A DNA stretch of 35,104 nt from assembly GCA_002791575.1 (NCBI GenBank), contig PFXI01000040.1, positions 1 to 35,104 of the forward strand, written 5' to 3'. Under the pieces are notes generated by a model, which was not told the DNA's origin, ran no database searches, and saw nothing but the letters and a program-made list of their open reading frames with translations. Position numbers and translations under genes: made by a program. Shown here one piece after another: positions 23,838-33,091 of the stretch (position 1 is the stretch's first letter; every line of letters starts with the position of its first letter). The DNA is from Zetaproteobacteria bacterium CG_4_9_14_3_um_filter_54_145. Its GTDB lineage: Bacteria > Pseudomonadota > Zetaproteobacteria > Mariprofundales > Mariprofundaceae.

Positions 23838-24638
23838 CTAATGGGGGCCGGACTCAGGCGGGTAGTGTTTTTTCCAGACATCAAGTGCCTGCTGCATGCG
23901 CGTGGCCCGCTGATGCTCGCCAAGTCGTTCCAGTAGGTGGATCAGCTGCTGGCGCGTGGTTATATCCGGCTTGATGGCGAGGGCCGATTGATAAGCTTTC
24001 AATGCCTGCTGGTGCAGATCCGCCGCCAGCAGGATATCGCCCGATTTCCGCCAGCACGGGGCGCAATCAGGCAGTAGCTGCATGGCTCTGTTGGCTTCCT
24101 TGAGTCCCTTGTCGGCAAGCTTGTGGCGCGACTGGAATGCGGCCAGACGCAGGTGGGCAAAACCGTTTAATGGATCTGTGGTGACCGCCTTGCGATAGTG
24201 CTGACGTGCATCACCAGTACGCCCTTCGCCTTCGGCCATGGCGGCGAGTAAATACCATGGTGCGGCCTCAGATCGGAGCTGTTTGGTACTCTTTTGTAAC
24301 CACTGCCTAGCCTGATCGGTGTAACCCTGCTTTTGCAACAGGGCTACCAGATTGATGACGCTGGGCAGGTGCCAGGCGATTGCCAGATTGGCCCGGTAGA
24401 GTTCGGCTGCCTCCTGTTGTTTGTCGATCTGCTGCAACAACACGGCCAGGTTATAGCGCGCCTCGACATGTTCCGGGTGCATGCGCAGCTCAGCTGCGAG
24501 TGCCCTGCGGGCTTCGGGGATGTGACCTGCCTCGATCAGCCGGTCGGCAGCCTCAAACGGCGTTTCAGCCAGCGCCGGTGAGGCGATGATGATGCTGAGA
24601 GTCAGCAACAGTGCTGTTGCAGAGGGCATGCCACGCAT
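23838..24638 (-). CDS. Secreted TPR-repeat protein
   Basis: A 266-residue protein with a signal peptide (about 1-24, ending ALA) followed by five or six tetratricopeptide repeats, seen as recurring A-x-Y/W-x-L-x-x-x-x and A-x-x-x-Y-x-x-A-L patterns (for example ARYNLAVLLQQ, ALKAYQSALAI). TPR arrays bind other proteins; no catalytic motif is visible. It begins directly after mlaD (two-base gap) and takes the place where mlaC and mlaB usually lie, so it may be the periplasmic partner of this lipid transporter. That role is inference from position. Confidence 0.8.
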   Translation of the reverse strand: MRGMPSATALLLTLSIIIASPALAETPFEAADRLIEAGHIPEARRALAAELRMHPEHVEARYNLAVLLQQIDKQQEAAELYRANLAIAWHLPSVINLVALLQKQGYTDQARQWLQKSTKQLRSEAAPWYLLAAMAEGEGRTGDARQHYRKAVTTDPLNGFAHLRLAAFQSRHKLADKGLKEANRAMQLLPDCAPCWRKSGDILLAADLHQQALKAYQSALAIKPDITTRQQLIHLLERLGEHQRATRMQQALDVWKKHYPPESGPH

Positions 24639-24639
24639 C

Positions 24640-25548
24640 TTATTTACCGGCGGGCTCCAGCCCCATGCTGCCGGTGGTCATCAGCATCTCCTCCATAAGC
24701 CTCTGTTTGCTGCGTCTGTCCGGCTTCACCTCCGGCTTCTCTTTCATAAGCTTCCACGGGTTACGGCGGATGTCATCGGAGAATGCAGCGAAGTTTTCTG
24801 ATGCGATGCGCAGCTCAAACAGTGTTCTGTAGAGGTTTTCACGGTTATCCAGCAGCGACGCATTCAGGTTCTTCGATGTCTGTTTTCCCTCTTCGAAAAA
24901 TTCGCGACCGGCACGGCTGGCCTGAGGCAGGTCCTTTTCCAGCTTCTGCATGATGCGTTGCAATGAAGCGGTGGTCTCCCGAACCTGTTCGCGATTTTCC
25001 CGGACCATCAGCGTCAGCTCCTGTGCGGCATTGTTGATGTTGCTGATCAGCTCATGGAAGGATTCGCGCCCCTTGCTGCTTTTGCTGCCCGACAGCGACT
25101 GGGTCAGTTTCCTGACATCATCGGTGATGCCGGATGCCTTGGCGATAAAGGTGTTGATGTCGCCGGCAGGGTCGGAGGGGATAATTGCACCCTCGGGTAG
25201 CCGTGAGGTGTCTCCGGGTTTAGCCGTCAGAGCGAGGTTCTTTTCGCCCACCAGGCCGCGGCCGATGATGGTGGCGCGGGTGGAGGCGGGCAGCTCGACA
25301 CCCGGATTCAGCGCGATGCGTACCAGCGCACGGTTGTCCTTGAGCAGGATCTCATGCACGACACCAATTTTTACACCGGCCATGCGTACGGGGGATTGTA
25401 CATCCAGCCCCAGCAGGTCATCGAATTCGGCTTCCACGATATGATTCTGCGTGTTGGGCCAGGCGATATCACCGATTTTGCCGGTCGCAAAGGCGAGCAG
25501 GATCAGGGCGAGCAGCACAAATGCTCCGAGGCGGGCATGCGGATTCAT
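24640..25548 (-). CDS. MlaD/MCE-domain lipid transport protein
   Basis: A 302-residue membrane-anchored MCE protein. It has one N-terminal membrane helix (about 8-24) and an MCE domain (about 38-115) with DLLGLDVQSPVRMAGVKIGVV and ATIIGRGLVGEKNLAL. A long, charged, probably helical tail with several coiled-coil-like segments follows (about 135-270). MCE proteins form hexameric periplasmic rings that bind phospholipid and work with MlaE (permease) and MlaF (ATPase). It is longer than E. coli MlaD (183 residues) because of the tail, like the Tol/LetB-type family members. Its start overlaps the mlaF stop by four bases. Confidence 0.9.
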   Translation of the reverse strand: MNPHARLGAFVLLALILLAFATGKIGDIAWPNTQNHIVEAEFDDLLGLDVQSPVRMAGVKIGVVHEILLKDNRALVRIALNPGVELPASTRATIIGRGLVGEKNLALTAKPGDTSRLPEGAIIPSDPAGDINTFIAKASGITDDVRKLTQSLSGSKSSKGRESFHELISNINNAAQELTLMVRENREQVRETTASLQRIMQKLEKDLPQASRAGREFFEEGKQTSKNLNASLLDNRENLYRTLFELRIASENFAAFSDDIRRNPWKLMKEKPEVKPDRRSKQRLMEEMLMTTGSMGLEPAGK

Positions 25549-26348
25549 CGTTGGATAGCCTCCTCTATCTTCTGACCCCAGTGGCTGCGGTTGATCGGCC
25601 CCTGTGCGCGTCCCTCTACAAACTGGCGCAACATCGGATCCTGATCAGAGTCTAGCTCGCTGGACGGGATTTGCCTATGAATGCGCCCGTGGCAGAGCAG
25701 GGCGATACGATCACTGATCATGGCAGCACTCTTCAGGTCATGGGTGATGCTGAGCATTGTGGTGCCGGAGTCCTTGTGCAGCCGGACGATCAGGTGGTTG
25801 ATAACATCCGACATAATCGGATCAAGCCCGGTGGTCGGCTCATCAAAAAATACAATATCGGGTTTGTGGCAGATGGTACGGGCAAGGCCTACGCGTTTGG
25901 CCATGCCACCGGAAAGCTCGGCCGGCATCAGATCGCTGATGTCATGCAGGCCGACCCACTCGAGTACCTCAATAGCCCGTTCCCGAGCCTCCTTTTTGCC
26001 GATATTCTGACGGAGTAGAGCGAATGAAACATTTTCCCAGACACTCAGTGAGTCGAAGAGGGCCGCGCCCTGAAAAAGCATGCCGATGCGTTGCATGCGC
26101 AGCAGCAGCTCCTGCTCCTTGAGCAGCAGCCAGTTTTCTCCGTCGATCAGGATCTCTCCGCTATCGGGCTTGATCAGGCCGAGGATGCATTTGATCAGCA
26201 CGCTCTTGCCGGAGCCGGACATGCCGATAATGGTGGTGGATTGTCCGGGCATGATGTCCAGATCGACATCTTCCAGCACCGTGTTGTTATTAAAGCGTTT
26301 GCACAGGCCGCGGATCTGGATGCGGGGGAGTATGGCCTCGCTACTCAT
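25545..26348 (-). CDS. Mla-type ABC transporter ATP-binding protein
   Basis: A 267-residue ATPase with all ABC motifs: Walker A GMSGSGKS at 42-49, a Q-loop, the signature LSGGMAKR, Walker B DIVFFDEPTTGLDP and the switch His in SITHDL. In family terms it is MlaF, which energises phospholipid transport between inner and outer membrane. The frame extends to 26399, but ATG 26348 overlaps the mlaE stop (ATGA) and matches the family start, so it is preferred. The C-terminal tail overlaps the mlaD start. Confidence 0.93.
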   Translation of the reverse strand: MSSEAILPRIQIRGLCKRFNNNTVLEDVDLDIMPGQSTTIIGMSGSGKSVLIKCILGLIKPDSGEILIDGENWLLLKEQELLLRMQRIGMLFQGAALFDSLSVWENVSFALLRQNIGKKEARERAIEVLEWVGLHDISDLMPAELSGGMAKRVGLARTICHKPDIVFFDEPTTGLDPIMSDVINHLIVRLHKDSGTTMLSITHDLKSAAMISDRIALLCHGRIHRQIPSSELDSDQDPMLRQFVEGRAQGPINRSHWGQKIEEAIQR

Positions 26349-27118
26349 GCGAACATCCATGCGGTAAGGAAGTAGTCGGAGATCAGGATGCTCATGCATG
26401 ATATCACCACCGCACGCGTGGTGGCAGTACCTACACCTGCAGCGCCCCCTTTGCAGTTAAATCCTTCGGTGCAGCCGATGATGCCGATCAGTATGCCGAA
26501 GAAACCTGCCTTGACCAGGCCGGTGTAGAAGTCGGAGAGCTCCATGTATTGGGTGGTATTCTCAATGTAAACGGACGGATTCTGGTCGAGCAGGTAGATG
26601 CTGATGGCGTAGCCGCCATAAATGCCAATGAAATCTGCAATCACGACCAGCAGCGGCATCATCAGTGTGACGGCAATCAGCCGGGGCATGATCAGATAGC
26701 GAACCGGGTCGGTGGAGAGAGTCCACAGTGCATCGATCTGCTCGGTTACGCGCATGGTGCCGAGTTCCGCGGCAAACGCTGCGCCGACGCGGCCAGCAAC
26801 CATCAGGCCGACCAGAACAGGGCCCAGTTCGCGCACCAGTGACATCGAAACCACCAGTCCGGTCAGGCTTTCGGCGGCAAAACGGTGAAATACGATATAG
26901 GATTGCAGTGCCAGTACCATGCCTGTGAACAGGGCGGTCAGCATGACCACCGGCAGTGATTGTACGCCGACCTCTTCTGCCTGTTGCAGAAGCATACGCA
27001 GATACCATGGCTTGGAGCTCATGCGCCTGACTGTGCCGGTAAATGTGGCCGCGTAGAGCCCCAGATGAATACAGAGGGCCTCTGTCAGCTTACCGGTTGC
27101 AGTCAGCAGCTTGATCAC
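26345..27118 (-). CDS. Mla-type ABC transporter permease
   Basis: A 257-residue MlaE/YrbE-type permease. Seen: an N-terminal amphipathic helix, QSLPVVMLTALFTGMVLALQ, the conserved SLVRELGPVLVGLMVAGRVGAAFAAELGTMRVTEQIDAL block, PRLIAVTLMMPLLVV, and the end KGGAAGVGTATTRAVV. It forms the inner-membrane core of the lipid transporter with the MlaF and MlaD gene products encoded immediately downstream. The GTG start overlaps the alr stop (GTGA), which suggests coupled translation from alr through mlaD. Confidence 0.93.
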   Translation of the reverse strand: MIKLLTATGKLTEALCIHLGLYAATFTGTVRRMSSKPWYLRMLLQQAEEVGVQSLPVVMLTALFTGMVLALQSYIVFHRFAAESLTGLVVSMSLVRELGPVLVGLMVAGRVGAAFAAELGTMRVTEQIDALWTLSTDPVRYLIMPRLIAVTLMMPLLVVIADFIGIYGGYAISIYLLDQNPSVYIENTTQYMELSDFYTGLVKAGFFGILIGIIGCTEGFNCKGGAAGVGTATTRAVVISCMSILISDYFLTAWMFA

Positions 27119-28191
27119 ACAGACACTCTTCGAACCCGCTCACCGACGCCGGTGAACAGCGCGTAACTGATTGTGTCGATACGCGTCGCCACATCATTGG
27201 CTGTTAGCTCTATTCCCCAGAATTCCACACTGTCTCCGCATCCGAAATCCGTGTCTGTTATATCGAACAGAGTATAGTCCATGCAGACGCGTCCGGTAAT
27301 GGGCAATAATGTGCCGTGACAGATGCCATGCCCGCAACCGGACAGGCTGCGCGGAATACCGTCGGCATAACCGGCGCTGACGATGGCAATGCGCATGGCT
27401 TTGCTGGCGGTGAATGTGGCAGCGTAGGAGACGGTTTCTCCTGCTTTGATATGGCGAACCTGCATGATGGTGGCAGTCATGGTCATGACCGGCTTGAGTC
27501 CCAGCGGTTGATCAGGAACGGGCTCTGCACCATACAGGGCGATGCCGGGACGCACGACATCCAGACACTGATCCGGCAAGGCGATTATGCCGGCACTGTT
27601 GAGCAGGGAGCGCGGTAGCTGAGCATCCGCGTGCTCGCAGAGGCGGGTGAATGATTCGGCCTGTTGCCTGTTCATGGGATGGTCCGGTATGTCCGCACAA
27701 GCCAGATGCGACATGATACCCCGAATCTGTATGCCAGCCCGGCAGCACTGATCAATCAGCGTTCGCGGGCTTTCCGCACCCAAACGACTCATGCCGGTAT
27801 CCACCTTGATCCATACCCGGCCACTGAACCCGGCTTCCTGCAGCAGTGTGGCCTGCAGCGCATCGCTGATGGCCGGCGTAAGCTTCCCTGCCCTCGCAAG
27901 GGCGGCATCTGCCGTATCGAAGATGCCGGATAAGAGCACGATTTCCGCTGTAGTTGTTTGATCTGCCTCTGCCAGTATGTTGCGCAGTTTCATGCCTTCA
28001 GTTGCATCGGTGACAGCAAATTGACGACAACCTTCAGCAAACAGCACCGGGGCGACGATCGCCAGTCCATGGCCATAGGCATTGGCCTTGACCACGGCCA
28101 TGATGTCGGCAACAGCTGCAGTCTGTTGCAGTAGCCGGTAATTATGACGCAGGTGTTCCAAGTTAATGTATGCAATAGCGGGTCGTGACAT
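27115..28191 (-). CDS. alr: Alanine racemase
   Basis: A 358-residue fold-type III PLP enzyme that makes D-alanine for peptidoglycan. The PLP lysine is K35 in VVKANAYGHG. The catalytic Tyr lies in VSYAATF; the order WIKVDTGMSRLG, LLNSAGI, RPGIALYG, AIVSAGYADGIPRSLS and GRVCMDYTLFD is that of Alr. It is the first gene of the - strand block that continues into mla genes. Its ribosome binding site is poor and no promoter was clear in the divergent gap upstream. Confidence 0.95.
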   Translation of the reverse strand: MSRPAIAYINLEHLRHNYRLLQQTAAVADIMAVVKANAYGHGLAIVAPVLFAEGCRQFAVTDATEGMKLRNILAEADQTTTAEIVLLSGIFDTADAALARAGKLTPAISDALQATLLQEAGFSGRVWIKVDTGMSRLGAESPRTLIDQCCRAGIQIRGIMSHLACADIPDHPMNRQQAESFTRLCEHADAQLPRSLLNSAGIIALPDQCLDVVRPGIALYGAEPVPDQPLGLKPVMTMTATIMQVRHIKAGETVSYAATFTASKAMRIAIVSAGYADGIPRSLSGCGHGICHGTLLPITGRVCMDYTLFDITDTDFGCGDSVEFWGIELTANDVATRIDTISYALFTGVGERVRRVSV

Positions 28192-28455
28192 AGGCTGAAT
28201 AGTGGCTGATTAAGCAGTGCGGTCAAAGGACTATTTTAATCGGGTTGGCAGTACAATGCAGGGGTGTCAGGTGATTGGATGTGCGGGTAAATCGGCTGGG
28301 GGAAGCTTTCAATGCTTTTCCATCGGAGGAATCAAGGTAGACTTGCCGTTGTAAGTGTCGCTATTCGCTGTCTGGCAGCGATGCTGGCGTGGTGATTGAT
28401 TGTTACTGTTGAGGCGGTAAAGGCAGAAAGGTTGAGTACACAGAGGGAGCTACCA
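28192..28455. other. Divergent region between alr and the CDP-sugar cluster
   Basis: About 260 bases without a supported gene. It should carry the promoters for alr (-) and rfbF (+). No strong -35/-10 pair was found. The right end holds GAGGGAG (28443-28449), the ribosome binding site of rfbF. Confidence 0.45.
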
Positions 28456-29223
28456 TTGAAAGCAGTTATTCTTGCCGGCGGGCTTGGCACTAGAATCTCC
28501 GAAGAGACGCACCTCAGGCCCAAACCGATGATCGAGATCGGAGGCAAGCCGGTTCTCTGGCATATCATGAAGACCTATAGCGCTCATGGTATCCATGATT
28601 TTATTATCTGTTGCGGATATAAAGGTTATATGATCAAGGAGTATTTTGCTAACTACTATCTGCATACTTCAGATGTAACATTTGATATGGCCAACAACTC
28701 AATGGAAGTGATTCAGAATACAGCCGAGCCGTGGAAGGTGACGCTAGTGGATACTGGTGAAAATTCGATGACCGGCGGGCGTTTGAAGCGGGTGGCCGAA
28801 TATCTGGGAGATGAGGACTTTTGTTTCACCTATGGCGATGGTGTTTCCAATGTGAATGTGTCCGAGCTAATTCGCTTTCATAAAGAGCAGGGGTGTTTGG
28901 CTACTGTCACCGCAGTGCAACCACCTGGCCGCTTTGGTTCCCTTGATTTTCAGGATAAAAAGATAGTCGATTTTGAGGAGAAGCCGCACGGCGATGGTGG
29001 CTGGATCAATGGCGGTTATTTCGTACTATCACCCAAGGTGATTGAGCGGATCGAAGGGGATGCAACCTCATGGGAGTTGGCTCCCTTGAAGAGCTTGGCA
29101 GCCGAAGGTGAGCTGGCAGCATTCAAACACGATGGTTTTTGGCAACCGATGGATACCCTACGCGACAAAACACACCTTGAGGCGTTATGGGATGCTGGTG
29201 AAGCACCCTGGAAGGTTTGGTAG
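28456..29223 (+). CDS. rfbF: Glucose-1-phosphate cytidylyltransferase
   Basis: A 255-residue nucleotidyltransferase that makes CDP-glucose, the first step of CDP-linked deoxysugars. Seen: [24 protein letters not shown] (nucleotide-binding signature at 2-25), [26 protein letters not shown] (metal-binding Asp), [11 protein letters not shown] and [11 protein letters not shown]. These match RfbF/DdhA closely. TTG 28456 is taken as start since it follows GAGGGAG by six bases and gives the family N-terminus; the frame is open to 28396. It overlaps rfbG by one base. Confidence 0.93.
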   Translation: MKAVILAGGLGTRISEETHLRPKPMIEIGGKPVLWHIMKTYSAHGIHDFIICCGYKGYMIKEYFANYYLHTSDVTFDMANNSMEVIQNTAEPWKVTLVDTGENSMTGGRLKRVAEYLGDEDFCFTYGDGVSNVNVSELIRFHKEQGCLATVTAVQPPGRFGSLDFQDKKIVDFEEKPHGDGGWINGGYFVLSPKVIERIEGDATSWELAPLKSLAAEGELAAFKHDGFWQPMDTLRDKTHLEALWDAGEAPWKVW

Positions 29224-30290
29224 TGACACCCATCTTCTGGAAAGGGAAGCGTGTATTTGTAACCGGCCACACAGGCTTCAAGGGTAGCTGGCTCTGCATG
29301 TGGCTAGGGTCACTGGGGGCAGAGGTCACCGGCTATGCATTGGCTCCTGTTACCTCTCCGAGCTTGTTTGATGCAGCGAATATCGGCAACGGGATGGCGT
29401 CTGTAATCGGGGATGTTCGTGACAGGGATAGCTTGGCCCATGCTATGCAGCAAGCGCGTCCTGAGGTAGTGATCCATATGGCGGCGCAGGCTCTGGTGCG
29501 CTACTCCTATCACCACCCGGTTGAAACCTATGAAGTCAATGTGATGGGTACTGTTAACCTGCTGGAAGCAGTTCGCGGCTGTGATTCAGTGAAGAGTGTA
29601 TTGGTGATCACCAGCGACAAGTGTTATGAAAATAGGGAGCGGGAATCAGGTTACCGGGAAGATGAAGCCATGGGGGGCTTTGACCCCTACTCGAACAGCA
29701 AGGGGTGTGCCGAGCTGGTTGTGTCTGCTTACAGGCAGAGTTTTTTTGATGAAGGTAACAAAGTGGGTCTGGCAACTGCCCGGGCAGGAAATGTGATCGG
29801 GGGCGGAGACTGGTCAGCTGACAGGTTGTTTCCCGATATGGTACGTGCCTTTACTGCAGGTGAGAGTGTCGTGATACGTAACCCCGGTTCAGTTCGCCCC
29901 TGGCAGCATGTGTTTGAGGCGCTGCATGGTTATCTGTTGCTGCTGGAGCAGATGGCTGTTCAGCCTTCTGCCTTGTCGCAGCCTTGGAATTTCGGCCCGG
30001 CCGATGTCGATGCGCGTGATGTGGCCTGGATCGTCGGGCAGTTTGTGCATACGTGGGGCAATGCCGAGTGGCGGGTTGAACCGGATGCGGCCAATTTGCA
30101 CGAAGCTCACCTGCTCAGGCTTGATTGCAGCAAGGCAAGGCGTGAGCTGAACTGGGAGCCGATACTGGAGTTGGAGCAGGCGATAGCGTGGATAGCAGAC
30201 TGGTATCGAAGTTTTTATGAAGGTTGTGATATGCGTGCGCTCTCTCTGGAGCAGTTGAGCGAATTTCAGAGTCGGGCTGGCCAACGGTGA
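29223..30290 (+). CDS. rfbG: CDP-glucose 4,6-dehydratase
   Basis: A 355-residue short-chain dehydrogenase/reductase that turns CDP-glucose into CDP-4-keto-6-deoxyglucose. Seen: the NAD loop TGHTGFKGSW (14-23), HMAAQALVRYSY, VITSDKCYEN, the catalytic Y156-x3-K160 in PYSNSKG, ARAGNVIGGGDWSADRL and PWQHVFEALHGYL. Matches RfbG/DdhB. A GTG at 29223 with GGAAGG seven bases before it is chosen, so the gene begins at the last base of the rfbF stop codon. Confidence 0.94.
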   Translation: MTPIFWKGKRVFVTGHTGFKGSWLCMWLGSLGAEVTGYALAPVTSPSLFDAANIGNGMASVIGDVRDRDSLAHAMQQARPEVVIHMAAQALVRYSYHHPVETYEVNVMGTVNLLEAVRGCDSVKSVLVITSDKCYENRERESGYREDEAMGGFDPYSNSKGCAELVVSAYRQSFFDEGNKVGLATARAGNVIGGGDWSADRLFPDMVRAFTAGESVVIRNPGSVRPWQHVFEALHGYLLLLEQMAVQPSALSQPWNFGPADVDARDVAWIVGQFVHTWGNAEWRVEPDAANLHEAHLLRLDCSKARRELNWEPILELEQAIAWIADWYRSFYEGCDMRALSLEQLSEFQSRAGQR

Positions 30291-30341
30291 CTGATACTTT
30301 CAAGATTTCACCGTTCCTTTTGATACTGTGAATTATTGCAT

Positions 30342-30893
30342 ATGAATCTGCTCCCTACAAAAATAGCTGGCGTGATGGTGGCTGAAACGACCAGGGTTGC
30401 AGATCACCGTGGAGCATTCGCACGTTTCTTCTGTGAAGATGAGTTAGCGCCTGTACTGGGTAATCGGCATATTGTGCAGGTCAACCATTCGCGGACGAGC
30501 CAGCCGGGTGCTGTACGCGGCATGCACTTTCAGCATGCTCCGCATGCAGAAACGAAGATGGTGCGCTGCATCAAGGGGCGGGTTTGGGATGTAGCGGTAG
30601 ACCTGCGCCGGAACTCACCAACATTTCTGCAATGGCATGCGGTTGAGCTGTCGGCAGAAAATGACCTGATGATGGTCATTCCCGAAGGTTGCGCGCACGG
30701 TTTCCAGGTGCTGGAGGCGGAGAGTGAGCTGCTCTATCTGCATACGGCCTGTTATACACCGACATGCGAAGGTGGCGTGTGCTATGATGACCCGCTGATT
30801 GATATTCACTGGCCGCTAGCGGTTACAGATATCTCTGATCGGGATCAATTACATCCGTTGCTGGATGAGCATTATTCTGGAGTTAAACTATGA
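30342..30893 (+). CDS. RfbC-like sugar 3,5-epimerase
   Basis: A 183-residue cupin of the dTDP-4-dehydrorhamnose 3,5-epimerase family. Seen: DHRGAFARFF, VNHSRTSQPGAVRGMHFQ with the catalytic His H62, VRCIKGRVWDVAVDLRRNSPTF (catalytic Asp region), PEGCAHGFQVLE and YLHTACYTP. By neighbourhood the substrate is probably CDP-4-keto-6-deoxyglucose rather than the dTDP sugar. The sequence lacks a clear ribosome binding site before ATG 30342. Its stop overlaps the next start (ATGA). Confidence 0.88.
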   Translation: MNLLPTKIAGVMVAETTRVADHRGAFARFFCEDELAPVLGNRHIVQVNHSRTSQPGAVRGMHFQHAPHAETKMVRCIKGRVWDVAVDLRRNSPTFLQWHAVELSAENDLMMVIPEGCAHGFQVLEAESELLYLHTACYTPTCEGGVCYDDPLIDIHWPLAVTDISDRDQLHPLLDEHYSGVKL

Positions 30894-32113
30894 ACTGCCG
30901 TCATTGTGGCAAAGCATTGCAGCATCAGTTTCTGGATCTGGGTTTCGCGCCGCCATCCAACGCCTATCTAAATCCGGCGGATCTGCATGCACCGGAGCTC
31001 TACTTTCCGCTGAAGCTGCATGTCTGTGATGACTGCTGGCTGGTGCAGACCGAGGATTATGCGCGTTCGGATGAGCTGTTCACCGAAGACTATGCCTATT
31101 TCTCATCTACCTCTTCCGGTTGGATGCGCCATGCCAGGGAATATTGCGGCATGATCAGCGATCGTCTGCACCTGAATGAAGAGAGCTTTGTGATCGAAGT
31201 AGCATCCAATGATGGTTATCTCCTGCGCAACTTTGTTGCGGCGGGTGTTCCCTGTCTGGGGGTTGAACCGACTGACAGCACTGCCGATGCGGCAGAGCAG
31301 CTGAATATTCCTGTAATTAGGAAGTTTTTTGGCCAGTCTTTGGCTGAGCAACTCGTCGCAGAGAATAAGCAGGCCGATCTGATTCTGGGCAATAATGTTT
31401 ACGCCCATGTCCCTGATATCAATGATTTCACCATGGGGCTAAAAACTGCGTTGAAGCCGGGCGGTACAATCACACTGGAGTTTCCACACCTGCTCAATCT
31501 GATTCAACTTAACCAGTTTGATACGGTCTACCACGAACATTACTCCTATCTGTCGCTGTATAGCGTACAGCGCATTTTTGAGCGTGCAGGCTTGGTCATT
31601 TACGATGTGGAACAATTGCCAACCCACGGAGGCAGTTTGCGGATTTACGGTTGCCATGCGGATGCCGGTCTGGAGATCTGTCCGGCTGTGGAGGCAGTGC
31701 TGGCAGCGGAGCTGGCGGCAGGCATGCGTGAGCTGGATGTCTATCTGGCTTTTCAGCCCAAGGCGGATCGTGTGAAAAACGATTTGCTGCAGTTTCTGAT
31801 TGAGCAGAAACTGCAGGGGAAAACAGTCGCGGCTTATGGCGCTGCGGCCAAGGGTAATACATTGCTAAATTATGCCGGTGTGAGGCCGGATCTGTTGTCG
31901 TTTGTCTGTGATGCCGCTGCCGCCAAGCAGGGCAAGTATATGCCAGGCAGTCATATTCCTATTCTGGCGCCCGAAGCTATGGCTCGCTACAAACCGGATT
32001 TTGTTGTCATTCTTCCGTGGAACATCAGTGAAGAGGTCATGCGCAGCAACGTATTTGTACGTGAATGGGGCGGACAGTTTGTGACCGCTGTGCCTGAGCT
32101 GAAGATCCAGTGA
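30890..32113 (+). CDS. NDP-sugar C-methyltransferase (TylC3/NovU-like)
   Basis: A 407-residue three-part methyltransferase. It has an N-terminal zinc module (C3, C6, C46, C49), a class I SAM-binding domain (VIEVASNDGYLL near 102-113, then NNVYAHVPD), the YHEHYSYLS segment typical of sugar C-3 methyltransferases, and a C-terminal Rossmann-like module (AYGAAAKGNTLLNY). The order and motifs match TylC3, NovU and TcaB9, which put a methyl group on the C-3 (or C-5) of 4-keto-6-deoxysugars. In this cluster it would convert the RfbG or epimerase product to a branched sugar. Coupled to the epimerase gene. Confidence 0.88.
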   Translation: MNCRHCGKALQHQFLDLGFAPPSNAYLNPADLHAPELYFPLKLHVCDDCWLVQTEDYARSDELFTEDYAYFSSTSSGWMRHAREYCGMISDRLHLNEESFVIEVASNDGYLLRNFVAAGVPCLGVEPTDSTADAAEQLNIPVIRKFFGQSLAEQLVAENKQADLILGNNVYAHVPDINDFTMGLKTALKPGGTITLEFPHLLNLIQLNQFDTVYHEHYSYLSLYSVQRIFERAGLVIYDVEQLPTHGGSLRIYGCHADAGLEICPAVEAVLAAELAAGMRELDVYLAFQPKADRVKNDLLQFLIEQKLQGKTVAAYGAAAKGNTLLNYAGVRPDLLSFVCDAAAAKQGKYMPGSHIPILAPEAMARYKPDFVVILPWNISEEVMRSNVFVREWGGQFVTAVPELKIQ

Positions 32114-32167
32114 TATTGCCGATTGAATATGGCTCTTTGATTTGCCCTGTCGTCGGGGCTTGATGCG

Positions 32168-33091
32168 ATGAAGCGCGTTATTGTCACCGGGGCGAGCGGA
32201 TTTATCGGTCGTTATACCTTGCAGATGCTGGTTCAGGCCGGTTTTGAAGTGCATGCAGTCAGTCGAGATCCTGATCCCAAGTTATGCGAGGGTGTGCTCT
32301 GGCATCATCTGGATATCATGGATGATCGCAGTGCTGGAGCACTTTGTTCCAGCATAGAGGCCACCCACCTAATGCATCTGGCGTGGTATACCGAGCATGG
32401 CAAGTTCTGGCATGCTGGCGAGAATCTGGATTGGGTGGCTTGCAGTCTGCGTTTGCTCAAACAGTTCGTGCAATATGGTGGTCAGCGTGTAGTGATGGCG
32501 GGTAGCTGTGCGGAGTATGACTGGAGCAGGGTGGATTGCTGTTCTGAAGATCAGACACCTTGCAATCCGGCGACGCTGTACGGTGTAAGCAAACATGCGC
32601 TGCATCAGGTTGCAGCAGCCTATTGTCGCAATCATCAGGTGGAGCTTGCCTGGGGGCGTGTATTCTTTCTCTATGGGCCGGGGGAGACGGGGAGCCGCTT
32701 TGTACCGGCTGTGGTCAACGGGCTCCTGCGACAGGAGTCAGTACCGTGCTCCAGTGGTGTGCAGGTCCGTGATTTTATGCATGTCGCAGATGTGGCATCT
32801 GCATTTGTTGCCCTGCTTGTGAGTGAGGCGAGCGGCGCTATCAATATTGCTTCCGGAGACTCTCATACGCTGAGGGGAATTGGAGAAGAGGCTATGCGCC
32901 AAATCAAGGGAGAAGGAGCGGTGGTGTTTGGTGCTTTGCCGGATCGTCAGGGGGATCCCGCCATGTTGACTGCAGATGTTACCCGCTTGCGCGATGGGGT
33001 AGGTTGGTCTCCTGCATACTCACTGGAGCAAGGGCTGGCCGAAACGATCGCATGGTGGAAGCAGAACAGGGAGGAGAATGATGCCAGATAA
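32168..33091 (+). CDS. NAD(P)-dependent sugar epimerase/reductase
   Basis: A 307-residue extended SDR protein. Seen: the cofactor loop VTGASGFIG (6-14), LMHLAWYTEH, VMAGSCAEYDW, the catalytic Y138-x3-K142 in LYGVSKHAL, VFFLYGPGE and VRDFMHVADVASAF. Within the cluster it most likely reduces the 4-keto group after C-methylation, finishing the branched deoxysugar; epimerase action cannot be excluded. Its end overlaps the next gene by 11 bases. Confidence 0.86.
   Translation: MKRVIVTGASGFIGRYTLQMLVQAGFEVHAVSRDPDPKLCEGVLWHHLDIMDDRSAGALCSSIEATHLMHLAWYTEHGKFWHAGENLDWVACSLRLLKQFVQYGGQRVVMAGSCAEYDWSRVDCCSEDQTPCNPATLYGVSKHALHQVAAAYCRNHQVELAWGRVFFLYGPGETGSRFVPAVVNGLLRQESVPCSSGVQVRDFMHVADVASAFVALLVSEASGAINIASGDSHTLRGIGEEAMRQIKGEGAVVFGALPDRQGDPAMLTADVTRLRDGVGWSPAYSLEQGLAETIAWWKQNREENDAR

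Noticed and set aside
28408-28425. GGCGGTA match to an ops/JUMPstart element before the polysaccharide genes
   Set aside because: Only seven bases agree, the rest of the ops sequence differs, and the match is too close to the start codon context to be convincing.
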